Below, one piece after another: positions 1 through 10,300 of a DNA stretch of 12,622 nucleotides (position 1 is its first letter; every line of letters begins with the position of its first letter). Made by a program: the position numbers and the translations under genes. The stretch is from NCBI GenBank assembly GCA_964569295.1, contig CAZMVU010000144.1, forward strand, positions 1 through 12,622, written 5' to 3'. Origin of the DNA: CAZMVU01 sp964569295. GTDB lineage: Bacteria > Hydrogenedentota > Hydrogenedentia > Hydrogenedentales > JAGMZX01. The notes beneath the pieces were generated by a model. The model had not been told where the DNA came from, did no database searches, and saw only the letters and a program-made list of their open reading frames with translations.

Positions 1-110
1 GTTCATATTCGGCTCGCGGGGACGCTCGCCCTCCCTTTTGTGCGCCATGGTTCATATTCGGCTCGCGGGGACGCTCGCCCTCCCTTTTATGCGCCATGGT
101 TCATATTCGG
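1..110. repeat. 49-bp tandem repeat, about 2.2 copies
   Basis: Copy 1 is 1-49 and copy 2 is 50-98; they differ at one base (G40 versus A89). A third copy starts at 99 and breaks off after 110. Each contains a GC-rich 28-nt core (8-35 and 57-84) beginning TTCGGCTCGCGGGG and ending CGCCCTCCC, followed by a more AT-rich linker. The same core, inverted, recurs at the right edge (12541-12568 and 12591-12618). No ORF, promoter or transposase is associated. The function is unknown; it looks like a dispersed intergenic repeat. Confidence 0.9.
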
Positions 111-121
111 CAAACCCACCG

Positions 122-182
122 TTTCTTTAGGGCCAACGGCCCGGCCCGTACTATACCAGCCTGGGCCACAGGCCCAGGTCAC
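122..182 (-). repeat. Two-hairpin REP-like element, left copy
   Basis: It contains two perfect hairpins: GGGCC-AAC-GGCCC (130-142) and CCTGGGCC-ACA-GGCCCAGG (160-178). The inverted copy at 12431-12490 matches over almost its whole length, apart from an extra GGCCC in this copy and a few substitutions. Read in the direction of the upstream gene (minus strand here), the CCTGGGCC hairpin comes first, as it does after the lectin gene. No U-tract follows either hairpin, so it is not a classic intrinsic terminator. A REP/BIME-like element acting on mRNA 3' ends is an inference. Confidence 0.85.
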
Positions 183-212
183 GCCGGTAGCGATAAGCCT
201 TATGAAGCAAGG

Positions 213-247
213 AAAACGGGCGACTCCGGCATTGCCGGAATCGCCCG
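213..247 (-). terminator. Intrinsic terminator of the nifJ/DHOD-like unit
   Basis: The two arms 217-231 and 233-247 form a 15-bp stem with one mismatch around a one-base centre (some central pairs would open into the loop). On the minus strand the stem is followed directly by TTTTCC (213-216 read as T's). It begins 24 nt beyond the TAA stop of the DHOD-like gene (272-274), the expected place for a Rho-independent terminator. Confidence 0.8.
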
Positions 248-271
248 GGTGGTTTGTGTGTGGGACCGCCG

Positions 272-1285
272 TTATCGCTGGAGCTGCGGCGAGGGAGTGT
301 ACTCGGTGAGGATGCGCATGTAGTTGGCGCGCTCGAAGGCGGCGGGGTCTCCCACCGAACGCTGGCTCATGCTGCCCTGCATCATCTCGATGCTGTCGTA
401 CTCGTGCGCCTCCATCCATGCAACAAGCTGGTCCTCGAGGGTCTTGAGGTGGCCAATGCCGTGCTTCAGCAGTGCCGAGGTGGTCATGGCCACGCGCGCG
501 CCGGCCATCATGGACTTGATGACGTCCTCGCCGGTATGCACGCCGCCCGTGACCGCGAAGTCACAGGCCACGCGTTCGAAGAGGATGGCCACCCAGCGCA
601 GGCGCAGCAGCAGTTCGGTCGAGTCGCTGAGGTTGAGGTCGCGGGTGACCTCGAGTTCTTCGAGATCGAAGTCGGGCTGGTAGAACCGGTTGAACAACAC
701 CAGGCCCTTGGCGCCGGCGCCGTGCAGCTTCTGCGCCATGTTGGCCATAGCGGAGAAATAGGGCCCCACCTTCACCGCGACGGGAACCTTCACGCTCGAC
801 ACCACGCTGCGTACGAGGTCTTCGTAGACCTGCTCGACTGCCGCCGCATCCCGGTCGGTCTGGGTCGGAATGTAGTACACGTTCAACTCGATGGCGTCGG
901 CGCCGGCTTCTTCCATCTTCTTCGCATAGTCGATCCAGCCACCACTGGATACGCCGTTGAGGCTGCCCATCACGGGGACCGAGAGGGTTTGCTTCGCCTT
1001 GGCCAGCAGTTCGAGGTAGCCCTCCGGCCCAAGCCGGTAGTCTTCCTTGTCCGGGAAAAAACTGAGCGATTCGGCGTATTGCTCGCGCCCCTGCCACAAG
1101 GCCTCGTCGAGGGCTTTGCTCTGCGCGACGAGCTGTTCCTCGAACAGGGAATGGAGGATAATGGCGCTCGCGCCGGCCTCTTCCATCCGCTTGAGGTTGT
1201 CGAGTTCGGTGCTCAGCGGCGAAGGCGACACCACGAGCGGGTTCTTCAGCGCGAGTCCCATGTAGGTTGTTGTCAGATCCGGCAT
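272..1285 (-). CDS. Dihydroorotate dehydrogenase-like flavoprotein
   Basis: This 337-residue protein is an FMN-type TIM barrel of the dihydroorotate dehydrogenase family. The N-terminal NPLVVSPSPLS segment, the VPVAVKVGPYFS strand and the phosphate-binding loop TGGVHTGEDVIKSMMAGA fit family FMN-site positions. In true class 1 enzymes the segment around residue 134 reads roughly LN-x-S/C-P with a catalytic Cys or Ser; here it is LNVYYIPT (134-141), so the usual base is missing and orotate synthesis is doubtful. The start at 1285 has AGGAG (1294-1298) eight bases upstream. It follows nifJ after 23 nt and very likely shares its mRNA. From memory, DHOD-like genes beside nifJ occur in several bacteria, which suggests a ferredoxin-linked redox role, but the substrate is unknown. 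It is probably cytoplasmic, with no signal peptide or membrane segment. The pyrD symbol is deliberately not used. Confidence 0.88.
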   Translation of the reverse strand: MPDLTTTYMGLALKNPLVVSPSPLSTELDNLKRMEEAGASAIILHSLFEEQLVAQSKALDEALWQGREQYAESLSFFPDKEDYRLGPEGYLELLAKAKQTLSVPVMGSLNGVSSGGWIDYAKKMEEAGADAIELNVYYIPTQTDRDAAAVEQVYEDLVRSVVSSVKVPVAVKVGPYFSAMANMAQKLHGAGAKGLVLFNRFYQPDFDLEELEVTRDLNLSDSTELLLRLRWVAILFERVACDFAVTGGVHTGEDVIKSMMAGARVAMTTSALLKHGIGHLKTLEDQLVAWMEAHEYDSIEMMQGSMSQRSVGDPAAFERANYMRILTEYTPSPQLQR

Positions 1286-1308
1286 TTGGCGTTCTCCTGC
1301 TTCCTGGG

Positions 1309-4911
<3,603 letters not shown>

Positions 4912-5423
4912 AGGAACCTCTCCAAATTCTTTACCGTTGGTTTCGCCCGGCTATGTTTGCCTCGGCTGGACGAAACGACCCATGCCCACAGCGCATCCGC
5001 CCTTCTGGGGACAGAGGCTGTTGTCTTGCTATAGCGCCGACTCTGCGCAGCGACGGCCGGCCGCGGCCGATGAACCGCACTTCGCCATGGCGCACACGAC
5101 ACCCAGCGATGCCGATTTCGATTCCAGCCGTGAGACACAGCGTGACCTCCTGGCCTGGCCACCTGTTGCCATGACCGGCCGCCCGCCTCTATGGCGCACA
5201 CCTCACGGGAATACTTGGTCACGCTTTCCGGAATCAGCCGCGTTCTTATATTCTATATCCGTGCTTTACCGGAAATCCAGTCTTTTATAGAGAAAATCAA
5301 TTCCAGGGACCAATTGTTTTTCAAAGTCGTGTTAATAGTGCGACTAACCCGATGCAGGGACAAACTACAATCGCCTGACCCGGCCCCCCAACGGCGGCAA
5401 CCCAGGCCGTGTCTTCCACGTTA
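4912..5423. other. Non-coding stretch upstream of nifJ
   Basis: I see no convincing gene here. The open frames lack family features and good ribosome binding sites. The part nearest nifJ is GC-rich. About 5240-5340 is clearly more AT-rich and holds the candidate nifJ promoter. Two imperfect direct repeats, GCTTTCCGGAATC (about 5223-5235) and GCTTTACCGGAAATC (about 5263-5277), lie about 40 bp apart. The region would mostly be the nifJ 5' leader if the promoter call is right. Confidence 0.5.
5284..5313 (-). promoter_or_regulatory. Candidate sigma70-type promoter for nifJ
   Basis: On the minus strand, TTGGTC (5308-5313) and TATAAA (5284-5289) are separated by 18 bp within an AT-rich patch. Initiation would be near 5277, giving a leader of roughly 365 nt before nifJ. 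It is the best match I found upstream of nifJ, but the long leader and imperfect -35 keep confidence low. Confidence 0.35.
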
Positions 5424-5452
5424 TTGACCACTTTGGACACCCAGACTAGAAT
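5424..5452 (+). promoter_or_regulatory. Near-consensus promoter facing the nucleotidyltransferase remnant
   Basis: TTGACC (5424-5429) and TAGAAT (5447-5452) are spaced by exactly 17 bp, each five of six to the sigma70 consensus. It points rightward, with a predicted start near 5459, about 100 nt ahead of the ribosome binding site of the broken gene at 5561. It may be the promoter of the original gene, outliving its coding sequence. Confidence 0.6.
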
Positions 5453-5560
5453 ACGCACGTGGTCAACATCGCCTTACAGATTGAGCATTGGCCATGGCCC
5501 CTGCCCGCCAGATTCCCAAGAAGCACGCGCGATTCTTCGGCGGGCGGAGGAAATGATTAC

Positions 5561-5738
5561 ATGGTTGAACGGGATATTTATAGGCAGCATTCGCCGCTAT
5601 ATCGAAGCAGTGGAAAGCTCGGGGATCGTTGTGTCCTTTGCGGTTCTCTTTGGCTCGCAGGTGCATGGCGCCGCCGGCAAATCGAGCGACATCATCGAGA
5701 TTGCCCGCCGGCAGGAAAAGCCGATAAGGGCGGCCTGA
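5561..5738 (+). pseudogene. Broken MNT-type nucleotidyltransferase (antitoxin-like)
   Basis: The remnant resembles small MNT-domain nucleotidyltransferases (COG1708/MntA-like, often partners of HEPN proteins). Translation from ATG 5561, ten bases after GGAGG (5546-5550), gives MVERDIYRQ. The family sequence then continues in another frame from about 5586 as SIRRYIEAVESSGIVVSF, then AVLFGSQVHG and SSDI. A loss of two bases near 5587 (CAGAGCATT to CAGCATT) would explain the shift. Immediately after SDI comes IIEIARRQEKPIRAA and the stop, resembling the extreme C-terminus of this family (often ...PIIEIARREG). About 50 or more central codons, including the rest of the catalytic Asp motif, are therefore missing. 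Intact members are roughly 100-115 residues; only about 58 codons remain. No HEPN partner follows. It converges on leuB, ending 3 bp from the leuB stop. Without the frameshift, an ORF from ATG 5553 would give a 61-residue product with implausible N-terminal residues. Confidence 0.72.
5716..5734 (-). terminator. Weak possible terminator after leuB
   Basis: On the minus strand, GCCG (5731-5734) and CGGC (5720-5723) enclose a seven-base loop and are followed by TTTT (5716-5719). It lies 8 nt beyond the leuB stop. The four-bp stem is short and it overlaps the pseudogene, so this is tentative. Confidence 0.25.
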
Positions 5739-5741
5739 AGC

Positions 5742-6821
5742 TTACACCGTCGCCACGAAATTCGCGACGGCGTCACCTATCTTGCTGGTCGAACTGCCCT
5801 TCTCCTTGATTTCGCGCGCGGACAAGCCGGCGTAGTGCTCGGACTCAAGAAACGCGATGCACGCCTTCTCGACGCACGCCGCCGCCTCGTCTTCGCCGAG
5901 GTCCTCGAGCAGCATCTGGCCGGCGAAGATGCACGCCAGCGGGTTGATGACGCCCAGGCCGGTGTACTTCGGTGCGCTGCCGCCGATGGGCTCGAACATC
6001 GAGACGCCCTCGGGATTGATGTTGCCGCCCGCCGCCACGCCCATGCCGCCCTGCACCATGGCGCCGAGATCGGTGATGATGTCGCCGAACATGTTGCCCG
6101 TGACGATCACGTCGAACCACTCGGGATTCTTGACCATCCACATGGTCGTGGCGTCCACATGGTAATACTCGCGCTTGATGTCCGGGAAATCTTTGCCGCC
6201 CATCTCATGGAAGGCGCGTTCCCAGAGGTCGTAGACATAGGTGAGCACGTTCGTCTTGCCACACAGCCCCAAGGTGTTGTGCTTGTTGCGCTTACGGGTG
6301 TACTCGAAGGCGAATTTCAGGCAGCGGTCCACCTCGTTGCGCGAGTACACCATCTCCTGGGCGGCCACTTCGTAGGGGGTGCCTTTGCGCTGCACACCGC
6401 CGAAGCCCGTGTAGAGGCCGGCCGAGTTCTCCCGCACCACCACGAAGTCGATGTCTTCCGGGCCCTTGTCCTTGAGCGGCGTCTCGACATTCGGGTAGAG
6501 CTTCACCGGCCGCAGGTTGATGTACTGATCCAGCTCGAAGCGCAGCCGCAGCAGAATGCCCTTCTCGAGGATGCCCGGCTTCACATCCGGATGGCCGATG
6601 GCGCCGAGGAAAATCGAGTCGTACTTGCGCAGCTCGTCCACTGCCGTGTCCGGCAGCACCTCGCCCGTGGCCAGGTAGCGGTCGCCGCCGAAGTCATATG
6701 CCGTGGTATCGAGGGTAAAGCCAAAACGCTGCGCCGCCGCCTGGGCGACCTTCACGCCCTCGGCGAGCACTTCCGGGCCCGTGCCGTCGCCGCCGAGCAG
6801 AGCAATCTTGTAGCTGGCCAT
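5742..6821 (-). CDS. leuB: 3-isopropylmalate dehydrogenase family protein
   Basis: Cytoplasmic 359-residue beta-decarboxylating dehydrogenase, probably oxidising 3-isopropylmalate to 2-oxoisocaproate in leucine synthesis. It starts MASYKIALLGGDGTGPEV. The LRLRFELDQYINLRP segment (91-105) closely resembles LeuB of the actinobacterial type, which separates it from tartrate and isocitrate dehydrogenases. Tyr137 (RENSAGLYTG), Lys189 (CGKTNVLT), Asp223, Asp247 and Asp251 (FGDIITDLGA) are the expected catalytic and metal-binding residues. Oddly, the coenzyme loop reads GGSAPKYTG (280-288), where NAD-dependent LeuB usually has HGSAPDIAG; Lys285-Tyr286 matches the NADP-type isocitrate dehydrogenase pattern. 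The start at 6821 is chosen because AAGGAG lies at 6832-6837 and the family sequence begins there; in-frame ATGs at 6884 and 6851 would add a non-homologous extension. No other leu gene is in the window. A related beta-decarboxylating dehydrogenase of another substrate remains possible. Confidence 0.88.
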   Translation of the reverse strand: MASYKIALLGGDGTGPEVLAEGVKVAQAAAQRFGFTLDTTAYDFGGDRYLATGEVLPDTAVDELRKYDSIFLGAIGHPDVKPGILEKGILLRLRFELDQYINLRPVKLYPNVETPLKDKGPEDIDFVVVRENSAGLYTGFGGVQRKGTPYEVAAQEMVYSRNEVDRCLKFAFEYTRKRNKHNTLGLCGKTNVLTYVYDLWERAFHEMGGKDFPDIKREYYHVDATTMWMVKNPEWFDVIVTGNMFGDIITDLGAMVQGGMGVAAGGNINPEGVSMFEPIGGSAPKYTGLGVINPLACIFAGQMLLEDLGEDEAAACVEKACIAFLESEHYAGLSAREIKEKGSSTSKIGDAVANFVATV

Positions 6822-6831
6822 GGGGGAGAAA

Positions 6832-6837
6832 CTCCTT
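6832..6837 (-). promoter_or_regulatory. Ribosome binding site fixing the leuB start
   Basis: AAGGAG on the minus strand sits ten bases before the ATG at 6821. It lies inside the coding part of the longer open frame (starts at 6851 or 6884), which argues for the shorter protein. Confidence 0.75.
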
Positions 6838-6874
6838 CTGCATAGGTTCATTTCAAGAAAATCAAGGAGTGCGC

Positions 6875-6903
6875 ATGGTAGCATGTGGACGATTCCCGGT
6901 CAA
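6875..6903 (-). promoter_or_regulatory. Candidate sigma70-type promoter for leuB
   Basis: On the minus strand, TTGACC (6898-6903) and TACCAT (6875-6880) are 17 bp apart. Transcription would start near 6868, giving a leader of about 47 nt before leuB. If the longer in-frame ATG at 6884 were used, the start codon would lie upstream of transcription, further support for the start at 6821. Confidence 0.6.
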
Positions 6904-6925
6904 CGGGTGCTCTACGCCCGTGTGC

Positions 6926-7007
6926 GGGAGGGACCGTTGCCCCAACATTTCTCTCCATTCGCAACGTGCATGAACCGGGAGGAACGTTGCCCCGAACGTC
7001 TTTCTCC
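6926..7007. promoter_or_regulatory. Two dyad-bearing direct repeats between divergent promoters
   Basis: Copy 1 (6926-6956) and copy 2 (6977-7007) are about 31 nt each and match at 26 of 32 aligned columns. The shared CGTTGCCCC core recurs exactly 50 bp apart (6935 and 6985). Copy 2 contains the perfect dyad ACGTT-gccccg-AACGT (6984-6999). Copy 1 has the weaker GTT-gcccc-AAC. A further half-site, CAACGT, lies at 6962-6967. They sit between the leuB -35 (6903) and the lectin -35 (7033), as expected for operators of a dimeric regulator. The regulator itself is not in the window. Confidence 0.5.
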
Positions 7008-7032
7008 GCCGCGCGAGAATAGTGCCGCACGC

Positions 7033-7061
7033 TTGACGGGGAACCGCTGCTAAGCTATTGT
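7033..7061 (+). promoter_or_regulatory. Candidate sigma70-type promoter for the lectin/HYR gene
   Basis: TTGACG (7033-7038) and TATTGT (7056-7061) are separated by 17 bp. Transcription would start near 7068, leaving a leader of about 248 nt before the ATG at 7316. It is divergent from the leuB promoter about 130 bp away. Confidence 0.55.
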
Positions 7062-7067
7062 AAGGTA

Positions 7068-7315
7068 GCCGCTGGTAATGATGTGAGGCCGCAGCAACCG
7101 GCTGCTCGAGACCGGGCTGCCTGTCGGGTACATAAAAAAGAAAGCGGTCTGTCAGCATACAGATGTCAAATGCGCGTCGGAGGATGCATGATGCGGATGG
7201 TGTACTTGGGTAGCAGGAGCAGGGGTGGTGTGTTCTTCCCTGATCCACCCGGGCCACGCCTGCTGAGGCTAGCGCACGGAACCTTCCTGGAACAGAAGCT
7301 GGAAAGTACAAGCTG
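7068..7315 (+). other. Long structured 5' leader of the lectin/HYR gene
   Basis: No plausible gene fits here. GCAGC-AACCG-GCTGC (7091-7105) can form a hairpin. Further down, AGCAGG (7212-7217) can pair with CCTGCT (7259-7264), enclosing an inner stem GGGTGG (7223-7228) with CCACCC (7245-7250). That two-tier fold lies about 50 nt before the start codon, just upstream of a modest GGAAAG ribosome binding site (7301-7306). I do not recognise a known riboswitch consensus. Confidence 0.4.
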
Positions 7316-10300
7316 ATGAAACGCTCTTATACACTCCTATTGCTGGTTGCCATCGTTGCCTTCGGCGCACTCCCCGTGGCCGCCGTGCCCAATGTGCAAC
7401 TCTACACTCCGTTCCTTACACAGCCCCCGGACAGTGCGCTGCGCGGAACGGCCGCCATTCCCGGCGACGGCCGGCTGCATCTGACCGACGCCACAGCCAG
7501 CCAGATGGGCTCCTTCATCTGGACACCCGACCGGGCGCTGCCATCGTTGCGCGCCAAGGCGGATGTGCTCGTCGGCGGCGGAACTGGTGCGGACGGCATA
7601 AGCTTTTCCTATGGTGGCAATTTTACGGGTGGCGCATTCGGCGAATGGGGCACAGGCAACGGCGTTATCGTAAAGTTCTACACTTGGTCGGGCTCACCGC
7701 CGCGGGTTGAGGTTGACTACGCGGGCAGCCAGTTGCTTTCAATGCCCGTTGATCAAGACGCGATACGCTTGAATACGTTTGTTCCCTTGGAGGTGAACGT
7801 TGAGCATGACGGCCAGTGCATAGTCAAGTACAACAACGTGACCTATTTCGACGCCGCACTCCCCGGTTGGAACCCGATGGACGACTGGCAAATCGGGCTG
7901 GGAGCGCGCACTGGCGGCGCCCATGACAATCACCACGTGAATTCCCTGATGGTGCGCGGTTCGACGCCGTACCCCGTTTCACTCACCCGCCTCGATCCGT
8001 CGCCGGTGCTCGCCGGCACGGCCAACGTGGGCTACGAGGCTTTCTTCAGCGAGGTGGTCTCCAACCTCGACGGCAACGACTTCGCCCTTACCACCGTGAG
8101 CGGCGCGCCTTCCACCACCATCAACGGCACGGTGGCGAACATCGGCGGGGCAGCGGACAACTTCGACGGGGGCGGCACGCTGGGGGACATCCGCGGGAGC
8201 GCGGCCTATGTGAACAACCGCCTCCAGCTGACCCCCGCGCAAAACTCCCAGACCGGCTCATGGTCGTTCGAGCAGAGTGAGCCACTCACGGCCTTCCGGG
8301 TCACCTTCGACCTCTTCATCGGTGGCGGCAACGGCGCGGACGGCATGGCCTTCGCCTATGGGCCAGGGGCTTCGACGAATTTTGGCAACAACGGTCCGAA
8401 CAACACGGACGGGCTGGTAGTGTCGTTCGACACGTACCAGAATCCTGACGAAACACCGACACGGCCGGCTATCGACCTCAAGTATTACGGCGTCTCACTC
8501 CTCGGCATTCCGAAAACGCTCCGCACAGCAAGCTACGTCCCAGTGACCATCAATGTGTCCCATGAGGGCATGTGTACCGTCATCCACGACGGCACGGTCA
8601 CGCACAAGGACCTCATTCTCCCGAACTGGGATCCCGGCGAAAATTGGCACATGGGCATCGGTGCAAGCACAGGCGGTGTGAACGATATCCACGCCATCGA
8701 CAACTTCCAACTGCAAACCAGCGCTTACCAGGTGCAACTCGACGACCCCGCCGGCGAGGGCGAAATACGCCTGGACCAAGAGAATGCCTCCGTAAATGAC
8801 CTCGAGGGCATCGGATTGAATCCCGCCAGCCGCAACGGCGATGAGGCCTACGTGTTCGACCTTGTCGCACCGGCAGTCACCGACGTGCAGGTGCAGTCGG
8901 GGACCACCATAGACGTAACCTTCAGCGAGGCCATGGGCGCTGGCGTGACCACGGCCACCAACTACACGGTTTCCGGGTCGGGCCAGGGTACCCTCGCAGA
9001 CAACCCCGACAGCGTCACCCTCGAGTCCGGCGACACCTATCGGTTGACCTGGCCCAACACACAGGAAATGTTCGACGGCGGCGATATCACCGTGACGGTA
9101 CAGAACGTGCAGGATGCCCCCGGCAACGGGATCGGGTCGCCCAACAACGGCACCGATGCCGGTGGTGCCATCGGTGAAGCGCCCAACGGCGTGTGTACCG
9201 ATACCACGGTCAATCTCTCGAATCCGGTTCTGGAACCGGCCGATATCGACGGCGGCAGCACGGATAATGTGGGCATCACAACTTCGTTGGTTGATGGCCA
9301 GTCGTCGATCACCTATGCCTGCACCGATGTCGGAACCCCTACCGTCACCTTGCAGGTCCAGGATGCGGCAGGCAACTTTGACGAATGCGACGCCACCGTG
9401 ACTGTCACTGACGACCTCGACCCCACGGCTGTGTGCCAGCCGTTCACCGCCGAGCTGGACAGTGCCGGCAACGCCAGCATCACGGCGGCGGATGTGGACG
9501 ACGGCAGCAGCGACAACTGCGGCATCGACACGCTTTCCGTATCGCCGGACACCTTCACCTGCGCCGACATCGGCAACAACACGGTCACCCTCACCGTGAC
9601 CGATGTCAACGGCAACACCAGCACCTGCGACACGACGGTCACCGTCGAAGACAGCGCACCGCCGGTGGCCGCGTGTGTGCCGGGTATCACCGCCGAGCTG
9701 GACAGTGCCGGCAACGCCAGCATCACCGCGGCGGATGTGGACGATGGCAGCAGCGACAACTGCGGCGTCGACACGCTTTCCGTATCGCCGGACACCTTCA
9801 CCTGCGCCGACATCGGTGACAACACGGTCACCCTCACCGTGACCGATGTCAACGGCAACGTCGCCACCTGCACGGCAACCGTTACGGTCGAGGACAATCT
9901 GGCACCCACGGACGTAACTGTCACGAACCTCACGCGGCAGCTCGATGCGGCCGGCACCGTGACCGTGGACCCGAACGATGTGCTCGTTGGGGCTATCGAC
10001 AATTGCGGGTTGATCAACGCCAGTCTTGACCAGGATACATTCACCTGCGCGGATCTCGGCGACAACGCGGTAACGCTTACCGTCGAAGATGGCTCGGGCA
10101 ACATCACCACGCAGACTGCCACGATAACCATCGAAGACGACATTCCGCCAACGGTTATCACGAAGGATATCGAGGTGGAACTCGACGCTACCGGCACCGC
10201 AACCATCAACGCGGCGGATATCGACGGCGGCAGCTTCGACAACTGCGGCATCGACACCCTCACGGCCGATGTGGATACCTTTGACTGCGGTGACATCGGC

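Noticed and set aside
1..110. Tandem repeats as a CRISPR array
   Set aside because: The linkers between cores are the same in each copy rather than unique spacers, there are only two to three copies, and no cas genes are present.
40..309. Short open frames through the left-edge repeats
   Set aside because: They run through tandem repeats, hairpins and a terminator, with no ribosome binding site or family resemblance.
5191..5427. A possible 78-residue plus-strand protein upstream of nifJ
   Set aside because: It has no recognisable motif, crosses the AT-rich candidate promoter region, and its C-terminal half looks like translated non-coding DNA.
6822..6884. N-terminal extension of LeuB from the ATG at 6884
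   Set aside because: The extra 21 residues are not homologous to the family, they include the Shine-Dalgarno sequence, and they would start upstream of the predicted transcription start.
7083..7316. A 77-residue open frame just before the lectin gene, with TGA overlapping its ATG
   Set aside because: It starts within the presumed leader without a ribosome binding site and has no hydrophobic or domain pattern. The overlap with the ATG looks accidental, though a leader peptide cannot be fully excluded.
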